Positions 12,401 through 27,400 of a DNA stretch of 64,000 nucleotides are shown one piece after another (the first letter of the stretch is position 1; every line of letters starts with the position of its first letter). This stretch comes from Certhia americana (Eukaryota > Chordata > Aves > Passeriformes > Certhiidae). The stretch is taken from positions 67,543,053 through 67,607,052 of the forward strand of contig CM031857.1 in NCBI GenBank assembly GCA_018697195.1. The letters run 5' to 3'. The notes beneath the pieces are model-generated. The model was not told where the DNA came from and did no database searches. It saw nothing but the letters and a program-made list of their open reading frames with translations. The translations under genes were made by a program, and so were the position numbers.

Positions 12401-15400
12401 GCAGAGTAAAATTAAGTAGAGGATGGACAACATGACACTCAAATTTTGGTGCTTTTCTTGGTCTACAGGCACATGGACTTGGACATCACTATGATTATAC
12501 ACAGACACAAAGCAAAGTCTAGCAGAACCAGTGGTGAAATTTAAAACAACAAAACTTGGCATTTCTCTCTCATAAACTTTAAGGGAACTCAAAAAGGCAT
12601 CAAAAAATAAATAAAATGTAACTAGTGACTAATCCAAAAGTACTCCTGTTAAAAGGTAGTAATTTTATCACAGGGTTTTTCTTCCTCTCCCTAAAAATTA
12701 TGACAAGCTGTGAGCATGGAATTATCAATCGCATGTTAATATATTTAAAAAAAAAAAGAAAGTAGTGAATATTTCATCTTTTTAATGCTTAAAAACTAAG
12801 CTATTATCACCATAACTATTTATCTTTCTGTTTTTCCAACTGAATCTATCAGCTATGTTATATGAACGCGGTGTTTGATAGTCTCTTGGCAACAGCAGAA
12901 TAAAATCAAATAAGCCCCTAATGCAGAGAGATTAAGTACATGACCCTCTTAAATAGCTTTTTCATTAAGATCACCCAGCTTTTGGAATGGCCAACTACAG
13001 TCTATCAGTTCATTTAGAAATTAACAGAAAAAGAAATCAAGATACTTAACTACATCATAAAATAAACACGAATTGCAGAAAACTGGTTTTCACTTCATAA
13101 AAGGAAGAGGGATTTAAAAAAAATGCAGTAAGTCAGTTTGACTGGTGCACACAGAATTTAGAACTGGTGGTACTATTAAGTATTTCCCTATCCCCCTGAA
13201 ACTCAATACAGTAAAAATCAGAATACACACTGAAGAGTCTGAGAGACTTGGGCAAAGTTTTAATAACCAAAATTTCTCCACCTCAATCAAAGAAAACAAG
13301 GACTATTCTGGGATGGAGTGGAAAGTGTTAGTCACAGAATGTTTGGTCAATCACAAAAGACCAACTTCAGCTATAGAGAAAGTAACCTGAGATCCCTTGG
13401 GGAAATGTAACAATTGCTGAATAATTGAGCAGATGCACATGCATCAGCTAACTCAGGATCCTGAAGAAGGTCCAGATGCATTCTGGCTGTCCACATGGAA
13501 ACCCTCTTCCTTCCCGAAGGGTAAGCATTTCTGAGAGCAGTTGTAGTCTTTGGAAATTCATCATGCATGACCTGTTCAAGCAATCGCTGTCCATGGTACT
13601 TACGCAGCCAACAGCTGCCTGCCAGGTCCCAAAACATGTCACTTGGGGCAGCTGACCATGGTGCTGTAAACACGGTTCACTGGGAGCTGTTACTGTGTAG
13701 TGGAGTAAGAGGAAATCAGTAGCAAATTCTGTCCATTGCAAGCAGAGTTGGACAACTTCCATTACAGAGAAAATGGAGATTTTTGTATTTTAGAAGTGAC
13801 TCCATTTTAGAGGAAATTTGGTGAAAAGATGTAAAAATGACCTGCACTCCACCACTGGAGTAAAATAAACAGAAAATACACCTAAAAACAAACAGAGATG
13901 ATGGAACACTTTTCTTTCCCCCCTGGGGTTATTAATAGAATAGAATCTCTATTCTTTTATCTTCAAGTGGAACATAGCTAACCATCTATGGAAGGTCTGA
14001 TTAGTTTTGGTTTATGTTACTGTTGAACCTTTGGAAGCAAAATCCTATCAAGACCGTATCACTACAGTAATTCCATTTCTGAAGCGTGAGTGTCTGGTCA
14101 TGTACTTGCTACTGGAGTGCTGAAGTCAAGAGTTTATACAAAAAAAAAATGCAGACAGATTTTGAACAATAACAGAAAGATCCTGGAGTTTTAACTTCCA
14201 GCTTCTTGAGAGAAGCATCAGAAACAAACAGGCCTTTGCTTACCTGAGCACAATACATGCTATTTGTCACCAAGACTAGATGCTGCAAAGCATTTCTTGC
14301 TTCCACTGAGTCTCTATTCACCAGCATCTAATTTGAGGAGAATATAAGCACAGACTGACAAATCTTTCATGTAGTAAATAGCTCGTCAACATCTGCCACT
14401 GTGGATGTTACAACAAAAAGCCTACACGGTTCCAGCTTACTGATAGGGCATGTAATCTCATTCCTACTAAAGCAGAGGAAGAATTTGTGATGTTTACAGT
14501 ATTCTATTAGAGGACTCCAGAATCCCCCTTAATTAAGGAGAAAGGCATGTCTGAACAGGTGTTCAGAATTCAAAATACTTGAACATTTTCAAGACTTTTA
14601 AAAATATAGTCTCACTACAAAATCTTTACACTGCAAGACAAAAGTCTCCAAAAGGATGCCTAATTTTTTTTTTCCTCCTCTCCCTTCTCTCTCTCTCTCT
14701 CACAAAAATACAGGAAAGTATCAGTTCCTGGATTCAAAAGATGATGCTCTTCCTGAGGTCAATACAGGCAATGTGACACACTGCATGACTGACATACCAC
14801 TGACCTGGCAGGAGCTGGCCATCTGAGCACCACTGCGTCCCAACTGAGGTGGAACTCTGCATAAGGATTCCCTGTTTCCTTCTCTGAATCCCTTACTGTG
14901 AGGACAGAGGAGAGATCTCTACTTAAAGCTGGAAAAAGAAGTACATCAATGAAGAAATTATAATTTGAATGATGGTGCTAAATAGTAATATAGTACTATA
15001 GCCAATTCTCATGCATAGGACATATTCCAAATTTCTTCAAGGCTTTTTTCAGACACTTTCTAGGGTCTGAATGATACAAAGGTCTGTGCCAAGTCACTTG
15101 CACCTCCTCAGTTTCTACTTCCGATTAAGCACTATCCTTCAGCACAAGATTTTTCATATTCTCCTTTAGAATCTCACTTGGAACTATTATTCGTAGTAGG
15201 TATTCACCCAGTTTTTATCTAAATAAGCAACAGATGTAGAGTTTACCACCTGAAAAACTGACAAATACAGCAGATAGCTTCAAAGCATTCTGAAAAGTCA
15301 AGAGATTTCAAAGTTGGAAATAGGTGACATTAAATTACCAGTACAAATGTCACTGCCATGTGTACCTCTTCAGTCTTTAAGACAGATACTGGCCTTGTTC

Positions 15401-18400
15401 TAACAGCAACTTGATTTCCTAGTTGAAGTTATTGTTCCTTGGAAAAAATACCCAAGAATTTCCAGGAAGAAAAACAAACAAGTAGTTGTCTGTGATACGA
15501 CTCTATCATAGAGAGAAACCCAGACTGTATTCACCAGTCTAATGCAAACTGAGTAGGGGTAACAGTTCAGAGACTACTATCAGGCACAACAGCCAGTAAA
15601 AGGCAGTATTTCCAGTATACTTTCTCTCCTCCCTCTCCCCCTTTGGCTTAGTATATCCAATGAAAGTTTTAGATGACGAAGATTTCTTCAGGAACTTGAC
15701 AAAAGAAAGGGTTTTGAAGTCTCCAAAGAGATTAGGAGGACAGATGTTCAGTAATTTTCACACCTGACCGCTACAAGAGAAATGAGAGAACTGAAGACAG
15801 GTCATGGATGCTCCGCTCTGTATGCCTTTTACGTAAGGATACTGAGCATTACTGGACATACACGAAGTCTCAAAAATTCCTACTATAGAAACCCCCATCG
15901 TGTGCATTATATGGCATATGTACATATCCAAAGACTTACATCACATTTCCTTTCATGGTAGGACAATGGTTTTTTATTTACTTTAATGAACAAATGAGAC
16001 TCTAAGCATGAGATACTAAGGGTGAGATGGAGCTCCACGTTAAAGACATCTAGATGTAATTATCTATGCTCTCACTGTAGTCAATGGAGATCAAGTTTAC
16101 AGAGCTACTAAGCACACCTAAAGCAAGAAAGCAGTGGCTGGTTAGTCAAATATCTCTCCATGCTCTGTTGACGTCTCTATTTCCATTGACCAGAGAAAGC
16201 ACATATCACTCTTCTGCCAACACCCAAAGCAAGTGACTACAAAACGCAGCTGAGACAAAAGCTTAGAAACTTAATTTGGGAGATTACTGATGAGCAAAAA
16301 ATGAGACTTTACCACAAATGAACTGAGATTAGCTCATCTGGTCAGAGCACAGTGCTAGTAACACCAAGGCTGCGGGTTTGATCCCCATACAGGCCATTCA
16401 CTTAAGGACACGATGATCCTTGTGAGACCCTGCCAACTTGGAATATTCTGTGATTCTGTGAACTCTTACCAATGATTGCACAGGAATAGATTTACCTAGG
16501 TTTACAATATCATACTATATGAATTATTGCACAAGTAGTTATTTTACAGAAATAATGAAATCTTAATGAAACTTCAATGTAATTCTCATGTACGCAGGGA
16601 AAATTAAAGAGACAGAAGTCTTTTAAACTATTATCAAAGCAATGCTAATAACAACGCACTGAAGCTTTCATGCATTAAATAAATTCCTTAGACAGTACAA
16701 GAGTACTGTAGTATCAATATTCAAGGGGTTATGGGGAGTAAGTGCAGAACAAGAGCTTTTCAACTTTATTTGATGTATATTTGAATTTTCACACTTGTTA
16801 TGTACAGAGAACCAGAAATTTAGCCATTTCTTATGCAGCAGTACAGTAATACACAATCAGGTCCTTTGATTACCAGCTTACCTGGAATTAACATCACCGT
16901 GTCCAAGTTGACCATGCTGCCCATATCCAAATGTGTAAACATCACCATTCTCCATCAAAACCACTGAAAAACAACAAAATATTTTTCTGACATACACACA
17001 ACATGGCACTGCACCAGTGTTGGTTACGCTTCTGCACAGCAGTTAATGATTCCCAAGAGATCCAGACCAGATTCCACAACCTATAACAACTAGCAACTCT
17101 ATGCAGGAGAAGAGCTCTGCCGTGCAGATGTTTTAAACTGATTCCAAAATTGCCTACAAGCTCTGGTGTAACTCAATATATGGTACTTAGATCCCTTTTC
17201 ACTGCTGAAGGACAGTCAGTGGCCTTTCATTGCTGGAATCAGGGAGGTGATGTGAGAACTTGGTTGGTCATCTAAACTTTAGTCTGTAATAAAATGGCGT
17301 AAAATATGTCAGGGAGGATTTAGGTTAATTATCAGGAAAGGGCTCTTCACCCAAAGGGTAGTTTTAAGCTGCAATAAGCTCTACAGGCAAGTGGTCACAG
17401 AAGCCTGACAAAGTTCAAGCAGTGTTTGGACAATATTCTCAGGCACATGGCATGATCCTTTGAGATCGCCCTGTGCAGGGCCAGGAGTTGGACTTGATGA
17501 TCCTTGTGAGTCCCTTTTAACTGAAGATACTCTATGTTTCTATGGCAGTGTAGTAGGCTGCAAAATGACCCTGCCATGTTTTCAACTTTTAGCACTCCTG
17601 CATACATCCATATTAAAAACTGAGCACAAAGCACTGAAGACATATGACAACTTTTAAAAAACACCTCTGTTATAATTAACATGGACTTATTTTTTACCTG
17701 AATGGTGAAATCCACAACTGACTTGCACAGCTCGCAGTTCACAGTCAAAGCGGACAGCCCCTGGTGGATATGTTGTGATTTTGCTGGCATCCTTCTCACC
17801 TCTTTCTCCACTTCCATCTATAAACAAAACTTACAATTATATACTATGCATTCTAATAAAGTTATATTAGAAGAACGAATAGGACAATAATTACAAATAA
17901 CTCCCCACTCCACCACTTGTAAGATAGAACTCAGAGTAGCAAAAGAGCTCGAAATGCAGCATCAAAGAAGACGTGAGGACGACAGAAACTCTATTTTTAA
18001 ACAATGTTCTTAAAGGTACACATTAGAAAATATCCTCTAAAGCAGAAACTTCCCAAAGAGCAGACAAAAAGAACAAGTGAAACAGAAAATTCAAACTTCA
18101 GAAGCTTTGCTTAAAAGCCATCACTTTCCGTCTTCAATAAGGTAGCATTAGTAAGTAGGCAACACAGCAGTTAAACTCAACAGGCATAGCCTAGTCTACT
18201 TTTTCTAATTACTACTCTTAAAGGAGTTTACTTGACTCCAATTCAGCCATAGAGCCCCTGTTTCAAGTAGCTGACAATTTCTTGAACAGCTCATTTCTAA
18301 CAATGCAGACAACTCACCCAAGAGCATGTCTGTTTCCTGTCTGCTTCCATGCATTTTTAGACAACATTTCTGTGATTTCCTTTAGTAAGCATGTATATGT

Positions 18401-21400
18401 TTTTTAAGTATGAAATGTATTACTGGTTCCTAAAGTCAAACTGCCTCCACATTGGACAAAAGCACTTAAGTGCAATGCGTTATTCCTAAATTTCTTGCAA
18501 GCTACCATCTTCTCCAGACATCAGAATGTTTCCATCATCTATTAAACTTTAGTCATTCTCTGTCTAGCATAGAGACATGATATAAATACATGAAGGGAGA
18601 AATAACTGCACATAGAAGACTGCACATCCTCTCTGCGTCTGAGTAGTGCTCTATTAACAAAACTGATACAGGGAAACAACTGCTGCCCAAAGAATTCAAG
18701 GTATTGTTAATTTACATCTATACTTAGATTTTCTATATGTTCTCCTGAATAATCATCAGTGGAAGTTTGAACTTCAAGACTCCATTATTCCCTCTGTGAA
18801 ACATAGCAATTACAGAATAACAAGATTTTTTTAATATAATCCTGCTTTTTATATATTGTCCCAAAATTTTTTTCATTGCAGAGAAACTGCTGATACAGTA
18901 ATTGCACACTTTTATTACATGCCAGTTTTAAAAAAGTCTTACTGTTCTAAGAATAAAGCTATTTTCTAGTGATGACTTGAGTACAGAAATTACATGAACC
19001 TGCATGTAGTTCACATCTGTAAAGAATAGTGCATATAGGTACTAATGGTTTTCAAAAATTAAGTTTAAAAGTGTAAGTAAAATATCCCTTTGAAACGTGC
19101 ACTACATGCTGCATATGTATGAAATGGAGATGTGGTTAAAAAAAACCTGTCTCAGAGTTGCCATGGGATTTTGAGGTTGTGTACTACCAAACTGCACACA
19201 TATTAGAAGACATGTCTCTGAAAGTCCATGTGCTGCTTTTTTTTGTATTAATAACAAAAGCAAATAGAAAAGACAGAATCATCATTTAACAACAACAACT
19301 CCCTCAAAAGTAGTTTTTCTCTTAGTCCTGTAATTCTGCCTTAAGCAGCTCACAGTATTTTAGTTAAGTTTTATTACTTCTCCATTACAATCTCTTTGAA
19401 CTTTTTATGCCTACTTTTGCACTAAATTCTATGTGCCAAATTAATCAGGAGGTGGTTCTAGCAGCTGATATTGCCACCAGAATTATTAATCCAGCAAGCA
19501 GTCTGCTTACTGCTTCCCAATTTCATACAAGTTTTTCAGACAGGAGCAGAAAAACAGCTGATTATTCTGGAAGTCTACCTGTGGCCCCTGTCACCCTCCT
19601 CCCTCAGACACTGCCGAATACTGAAAAATATGAGCTCTCCCACTGTGCAAATGCACTTGAATAATCATCTGACAGAAATACACACGTCCAGTAAGAATGT
19701 GTCATGGCTGCATGCACCTCCAACGAAACACACTGGGCATACAGCAACCACACCACCTATGCAGTCACATTATCAAAATGTAGCAGTAGGTGTCTTCTGG
19801 TCACGTAACAGCACCCTATCAAGTGATCGGCAGAAACTTAAAAGAGGCACATGTGCCTTTTTCTGCTTCATTGTAAGAAAAAACATCCTGCTCTAAACGG
19901 GCTTCAAAAACTACTAATAAAAACGTGGGGATCCCTGTTTTCTCAGCTGATAAATATGTGATACTACCTTTAAATAAAACCTGATTCTAGATACATCCCC
20001 ATTTTCTCCAATGTTATAAATGAAAGAGTAACACCTCACTTCCCTTGAGGAAATACTAAATAATAATGTGCAAAACGCAGGACAAGTACCTTCACATGAA
20101 ACAAGTTTTGCAATTACTTATCTGAGAAACATATTTATTTTAAAGGATAAAGTTTTACCAAGCTGGCATTTTCAATTTCCAAAGCTAACTTCTCAAAGGC
20201 TCTAAGAATGCAGAAATAGAAGCAACTGTCTTTCATACATATCTTACTTTGCTCAAGTGTGAAATTTTTTAACAGAAAATGGAATTCCTTTCAGCCTTCT
20301 TTTCATGGTTAGTACCTGTCTCAAGCATTTTGAATTCTTTAGAACTTCAAAATTTGATAAGCATTTGATAATTTATGTGTGGTTCTTGCAACTAGAACAG
20401 CTAGTCTTGTTTAGGGGAAAAAAAAAAGTCTTTTGACCAAAATATACAAAGGCAAATTGAATATCATTACTAACTTTTAGAGCAATACTTCTGAACTACA
20501 CTGTTTACCTGTTACTTCATGACACGGCCAACACGTATCATATTTTTCCAGTGGCACTAGCTTGAAGATCTTACACAGCCAGTACGTGTTGTTTTTCCAG
20601 TGGCACTAGCTTGGAGAACTTACACTTGGAGATAAGGCTGCAAATAAACTGAGCCATACTCTTCCCTTCCATTGCTTTCAAACAGTCAAAATTTTTTAAA
20701 AAAACATGAGTCAAAGGTGGATGTTGAAAGCTTATTTGCACGTTTCAGGGAACAACTGTAACTAGGGAGACACACATTAGTTTTTCTTTAAATAATTGTG
20801 CATTTTTTCATTTCATTAAAAGTAACATGAAAACAACTGTTCCTGAAAGAGAGGCATAAAAAGACTACTGAAGCAGAGATTCTTCTTGTTGGATGCATGG
20901 AACCTTTAAGGAGAGCAAGTTAGTACCTCCAGTGTTATCTGACCAGAGTACCACTGAATAGAAACTCTGACTCCATCTCTCTGAGAGAGAGAAGAAAGCC
21001 CCAAGGAAAAGCTGTGAAGTATTTTCTGCTGTCAGCATCGGGGGGCATGGTCCTTCAACAACTTCACAATCATGGGTTTTCATTTTTGATATCTCAAAGT
21101 TGGGGAAGGAAAGAGAGAAAAAACTGCAAATAGAACCAACCAATTCCCACTAGCACTCCACTTTTCCTCAGAAAAAAATCTTAACTCCCGAAGACAATTT
21201 TCTCCTCCATTAAAAGTGTGTACAAGTTCTTTTGGCTGATTTTGCTGCCACAAAACTAACTACTTTCCAAGAACAAAGGAAAAGCCCATTCAGTGCCAAT
21301 AGCAAGTGAAGCAATAAGCTGTAAATGAGACTTCTTCTGGCAAAAAAATCCAAACGCAGCATCATTACACTAAGATTTGGTGGACCCTTGCTTGGCCCAG

Positions 21401-24400
21401 ACCAGAGGAAAAGCATTTTGTTAACATTCTCCAGCAGTAAGGGTGATGATATTCCATTTCTCACCTACCACCCATCTTTGGAGAAGACAAAAAACACTTC
21501 TAAAGATATTAAATACCCTACAGATGAAAAGTGTTAATAAATATGACTGTATATTAAAAATGCTTACATTTACTGTGTCTTCAGACCACATCACATGCCA
21601 ACAGATCTTGGTTCTGTAGAGCAGCAATTACCCAAATAAAGCATACTGATCAAGTTACTGGTTAGTCTCTGATGTCCAACCCTCACAAGGTGTTCTGAAT
21701 GCCATAATATAATTTACAGACTTTCTAAACTTTAAAAAATCGGCCTGTGCCTGCAGCTTCTTGGCTGTCTACCCCAGGCTGCAGCTGAAATACCTATAAC
21801 CAATTTTATTGCTACAGTGTAGAGGCAAGAGAAATGTACTCTGGTTGTGAAAGTCATCCATCCTATGAGGGCAGCAAACAAAGTAAGTCTGTTGGATGCT
21901 TGAGAGGTTGTTATGGAGCTTACTTGAGCTTATAGGTAAAATATGATATGCAGAATCACAAGTGCATAATACGTACAACGAAGTGATAATAAACTCACGT
22001 TCTAATTATAAACTCAATCATAGAGGTAGGTTTTTCATTATCAGCTGTCTCACCCAATGAGTACTTCAAACTACTCTGCCCTTCACATGGTATCTTAGAC
22101 ACCCAAAAAAGTTGAAAAGGAAAATCCAAGTAAGCTTTCCTGAACATCTGCTGATTTTGTCTTAGTATCTGTAACATGGTTGATCTATATCTTCTTCCAT
22201 CCATGCAGGTTCAGCTTCATCTAGTCTTTGTCCTTTTCAGGATATTTGTTTCAGATTCCTTAGAACATTTACCATTACCTCCAAATACAGGAAAAAGATG
22301 GCATTGAAATTGCTGAATCTTAGCTGACTCAAGAAGCTTACTTTGTTTTAAATTGCTATTCAGTTAATTTCTGCAGTTGAGAAAATTCTACACTTTCATT
22401 AATCTTTTTTACTCAGATCCCCAGTTATGGGAATCCACAGCGATTTGAGATGTAGAAACTCACTACCTAATTAAAGAATGAGGATGAAGCACAAGCTCAT
22501 TTTTCTTCTTAGTGTCAAACCACTCCATGAATACCAAAAACGTCATACCTAATGATTTCTATTTATAATTGTGAAAGACAGAGGAGACATAGATCAGGAA
22601 GACTATGCTTAATTATGCAGTTTTTTACAGTAACAAGTATTTGATATGCAGACCCTATAAATATGAAAAGAGTAGATGATAATGGCAAGATTTCTAAAAA
22701 ACTGGCCGTTTCAATGAAGATGATGGACTTTTTAACTGGACAAACAAATAGAGGAATCCCACAAGTGACAGACATGTAGATTATTACGAAAAAGATCTTT
22801 ACTCTGAGGGTGATGAAGCACTGCCACAGGTTGCTAGAGAAATCAAGGATGCCTGACCCCCAGAAATGTTCTAGGCCAGGCTGGATGGGGCTTTGAGCAA
22901 CCTGATCTAGTAGAAGGTGTCCCTGTCCATGTCAGTGGTTGGGACTGAATGATCTTTAAGGCCCCTTTCAACACAAACCATTCCATGATGCCACAGTTTG
23001 ACAATATGTACAAATACATGTCAAATACACTTTTTGTATTAGACCATAATTATCTGAAGAAGTCCTGAGGAAGCTGGAAGTTTAAATATCATTACCAAGG
23101 GAAGTTCTGCAGCTGCAAGCAGAGAAGAGGCAACAGGTAGGTACCAGCAAGTTTAGTACTGGCCTTACCAGTACTACCAGCAGAATTGAATGTTCCTTGC
23201 CCAAAGATCCTGAATCTTGGTTGGCGTGAGGAAGACTACTATTGCAGAAACATCTGCAATCTGAAGGAAGTAGGACGTTTTAGAAAGCATCATGTCCCAA
23301 AATAAAACAAAAGAACTTGCTGATTTTGATGCGATAATGTCCTTTTATCCCTGCTATTATTGCTTTTATATTCTTCCTCAAGAAGAGAGGCATGTCTTCT
23401 AAGATAAGAAATATACATAATCTTTTTCACAATTCCCACCTTGCCTGTTACTTGGATAACAATTCACCAGTTTTCCTTTTTCCCTTGGAATCTCTTTGAG
23501 AAGTTAAGAGGTATTTCTAGTTCCTAATGGAATTTATGAATGCCTTTTGAAAGGCAGTCTTCTGAGGCAGAGAAGGGTCTAAAAGTTTACTTGAAAACCT
23601 CCTTATCTGTTTACCATAAGACACAAAGAACTAAAATAGGTTCCTTCCATATAGCCTTCCTTAAAGAAAAAGGAATGTTCAGTTCTACAGGGCATATCTG
23701 ATAGAAGTCTCCCAGCACAACACAGACTTTTACATTGTTCTTACAACTCCAAGAGGCAACGTAAGCCTCAAGATGACACCAATGAATACACACCTCCTGT
23801 AAGGAGATACTTGATCTGAAATGAGTTCCAATGACTAACACATGCCAAAAAAACACAGATGTAGGCAGGACAAGCATGCTCCTTTATGCACTTGCCTGTG
23901 GAGTCAAGAGTTTTCAGTTCAACTAGCAGTAGGATTCAGCTCAAGAATAATGGCCATAATTGTCACTCATGTAAGAACACTTAGATGCAGTAGATTCTCT
24001 TTCAGCATGCAATCTCTCCAGTGAGATTATGATGATTCTACTAAAAATCCATCAAGACTTAAAGCTCAGACAATATGCCTTCCAAAAAGACTGAATGTTA
24101 TACAGATTCAAAGTATCAGATTTTGCTTTCATTTCCATAAATGATTTCACAATCCAGTATGTTCGTAACTCAGTAAGCCTATCACCCACCCACACTGAAA
24201 CTTTATCCCATAAGGCATCAAACTGACATATAGTTTGTTTGCATACATGCCAAATACAATCAGTAGCTTCCACTAATTCAACTGAAATGCCATACTAACT
24301 CTTTTAATATTTAGCTGTTCTTTAGAAAATAGCTGAAGCACTTTGGTTCACCATTTTTAGGAACTTCCTATTGACTCTGATCAGGTCTGTAACCTCCATT

Positions 24401-27400
24401 TTACATATTTATCTTTTATATATAAATAATGTATGTACATACACATCAGTACACAGATAAATACAAGCTACAATCAGAGTTGAGACAGCTCAACTTCAGT
24501 AGGTTCAGTTAGCAATACATGACCACTTCCTAACAAACATGTAAGTCATTTATATCTGAACAAATGACACACTTAGAAATTGAAGATACAATGAACTGGC
24601 TTGCCAGACATACAAAAATGTCTACAATATCAAGACACCTCCATAACTGCACTCTATAAAAATACTTAACTCAAGAATATTGCAGAGAAAAACCTGTATT
24701 TTGATTTACATTCTCCCCATTTAAAGTCAGCAAAAAGTAATGTTTACATTATTTCAAATATTTCATACCTAAAAAGGGCTTGTTGAAAGATAACATACCT
24801 ATGAAAAGCTTTATGCTAGAATTAACAAGCCTGGAACTTTTGCTTAAGTAAACACCCCAAATACATAGCACAAAGGATAAAACCCACAAATGCAGTGCAA
24901 GAGTCTTGAGTGTCTCTAATATGTAAAGTTTCCTACAATAAAAATAAAGAACCTCAAGAATGAGACAGCATTAGAAATGAGAGAACACACAGAGAAAGAC
25001 AATGCATATTTCACAAAAAATAAAAGGGGAAAGAAAAACAAAGATGATGCAGACTAATGAACATTTACACTTCTAAAGAAAGGTCAATATTTAAATGCAT
25101 TTTCTTTCTCCTCAGGTAACAAGATACTAACAGGAGGAAAGGCAGTACTCATTTTGTGCAGTTCTTTAAAAAGACAGATGCAGCATCTGGAAGAAGTGAC
25201 TGGGAGGCTGGGTTTATTTCCACCCTAGTCAATAAGGAAGACCAAATACCTTTGTGCTTGTCCCGTTTATGCTTTAGCGGTGCTGGAGAGAGTCTGATTC
25301 TGGCTAGAGCCTGTTCTCGATGGTTCATAAAAATAGGACCAGGAATTACAAGGGGGCCTGAGGAGAAACATTTTGCACATGCATAGGAAAGCTCACAAAA
25401 TGGAAACAGTGTGTTAAACAAAATTCAAATTAAAAGCAATGAAAAAAAAATAATAATTATAATCTTGTTTTCTTAAACTCAAAAGACCTTAAAATACAAG
25501 TAAGTTGCCATTTCTTTATATCTTATGCAAAAACTCAATAAATATCCCATAGTGATAGTTTTACCTGAATTTCTAAGTATGCAGCTGTACTGGAAGCAAT
25601 GGAAATGTAACATACTCACACTAAGAGTAAAATTTGATAGCAAATACCCCTTACAGTCTTTAAAAGATAAAAAAAGTAATTGTCATGCCTCAAATCCTAC
25701 AATATAACATTCAAAATACTGATTTGGAACAAGTTCATAATATAAATGCTAAATTTAAAGACCACCACCTTGTTTGCAATTACTATATTTAAGATGCAGA
25801 GGTATAACTTTTTCTTTAAAAGTTCCATATTTCATGAAAAAAGTTATTCAAATCATGTGACTCATTTCTTATCTACTTAGTAATTCTGAAATCCATTTAT
25901 TTTTAAAATATTTTTCAATTTATTTAAAGGTCTTCAAGAGAAGATTTGATTTTAAGCAATGATACATGTATTTCCTTTTTAAGATTTACACATTGAGGTA
26001 CTATGCTTAAATGAGGCTGAGTATAAGCAGGTAATGGACAAGGAATTTGTTTCTTAAATCTGTATTTCTCCTGTTTTATAGGTTAATAAGCATGTTACCA
26101 AGAATTTTTTGACACTTCTTGTCCTTTCAGAAGTCTCACATTCAACGGAAACCATGAATCAGGAGAAACTAATTCTGCCAAGTGACACACAATTCCACAG
26201 GTTCCCAAATCCATCCCTTCCATGAACAGTAAACAAAAGCACCCCAAAGCAGGCTGTTGTGTTATAAACTGCTTATGCAATATTTTGAATACAAATATTT
26301 CTCCTTCTTCTGCAAATTCATTGATACTCTCATTCCTTAGCTAAACTTTATTATGAAGACAATATATAGGTTAACTTTTCATAAATGCCCATTGCCTCAT
26401 CATTTCTGTTATCAACTTTATACCATCACCTCCTTCACTAATACTAAACAGTATGGATAGACATTTAAGCAGAAGTTAGACCAAATCTATGTAGTTTTAG
26501 AACCTTCAAATGAAGAAACTTACTTCATACAGAGAAGTTCCCAAATTTTAGCCTTCACTTAAAAAAAAACCCCAAAATGTTTTAAAAATCCACTGTCTAG
26601 CTAAGAGGTTCATACATGTGTTAGATAATACAAAGGCCCAAAACTTCCTCAGTCACATCTGTTTCTAGAATTTTTATTTTTGTTTCACTGTATTTATTTG
26701 GACTCTCTTTATTCCAGAATAGCTCCTCTTGCTAATTCAGAGCTCCTTCTCCTAATAAAGGATCAACATTTGCTTTTGATTCACCTCCACCTTGCAGATT
26801 CTTCCTTCAATTGTCTCGCTATTGTGCTCCCTCTTTTCAGTCTCCTCTGAATTCGAACTTCCATTTAATAGATGCATTTTTGTTAAACATTACTTTCTGC
26901 CAAACCACTTGCTGTGTTTAATATTCTACTGTCCAGAGTTTTGACTTACACAAAAAATGACACCACATTTTGCTTCTTACCAAGTTGGAGGGGATATAGT
27001 GAGGAGTGTCCTGAGGCACACCAGGAAAAGGCAAAAAGGGAAGGGATGAATGACAAGCAGATTATGAAAGCTAAAAATGACTGAAGGAAAAATGATACAG
27101 AGAAAAAGCTGAATGAAGAACATGAGAAAATAAGGCAAAAATAGTGGGACTTACTGGAAAGTTTCTAAAGAAATTAAAATCTGAAGAAACAGAATGGACA
27201 GGACAACACAACAAAAGTGAACCTCAAATTAGCAAAGTTGCAGAAAGAGATGCGAGGAGTGCAGAGAGTGTGGCCTCAAGAGTGTAGATCTAAAATATTT
27301 GTGGGTGACTGAATGATCTCTAGATAATTTAGGCAAACGTTCTGAAGTTCCAAAAAACGCTTGCACTACGAACAGTGCAGGCAATGAGATACAGCCCTGA

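Larger units (their letters stand above)
11024..16881 (-). other. Intron E19-E20
   Basis: 5.9 kb intron. Contents: a CT microsatellite (14686-14701) and a tRNA-derived SINE (16323-16463). A 100-codon open frame near 13371-13673 (minus) is unexplained. The remainder is AT-rich and featureless to me. Confidence 0.7.
17818..25249 (-). other. Intron E17-E18
   Basis: 7.4 kb intron. It holds a CR1 fragment (22786-22990) and an imperfect tandem duplication (20533-20625). Several 60-140 codon frames (for example 19407-19896, plus) show no domain I recognise. No RNA gene seen. Confidence 0.65.

Noticed and set aside
16323..16396. Functional tRNA-Ile gene
   Set aside because: The tRNA part is diverged in the anticodon loop and acceptor stem and is fused to a CR1-like tail, so it is a SINE head.
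17395..17817. 140-codon minus-strand frame
   Set aside because: It reads exon E18 in the wrong frame and then runs through intron and a CR1 fragment; the correct frame gives MYCBP2.
19407..19896. Two overlapping + strand frames (85 and 141 codons) in the E17-E18 intron
   Set aside because: No recognisable domain, no splice or promoter context, and composition like the surrounding intron.
20521..20630. CRISPR-like repeat or regulatory array
   Set aside because: Only two imperfect copies with a short junction; it is a simple tandem duplication in a vertebrate intron.
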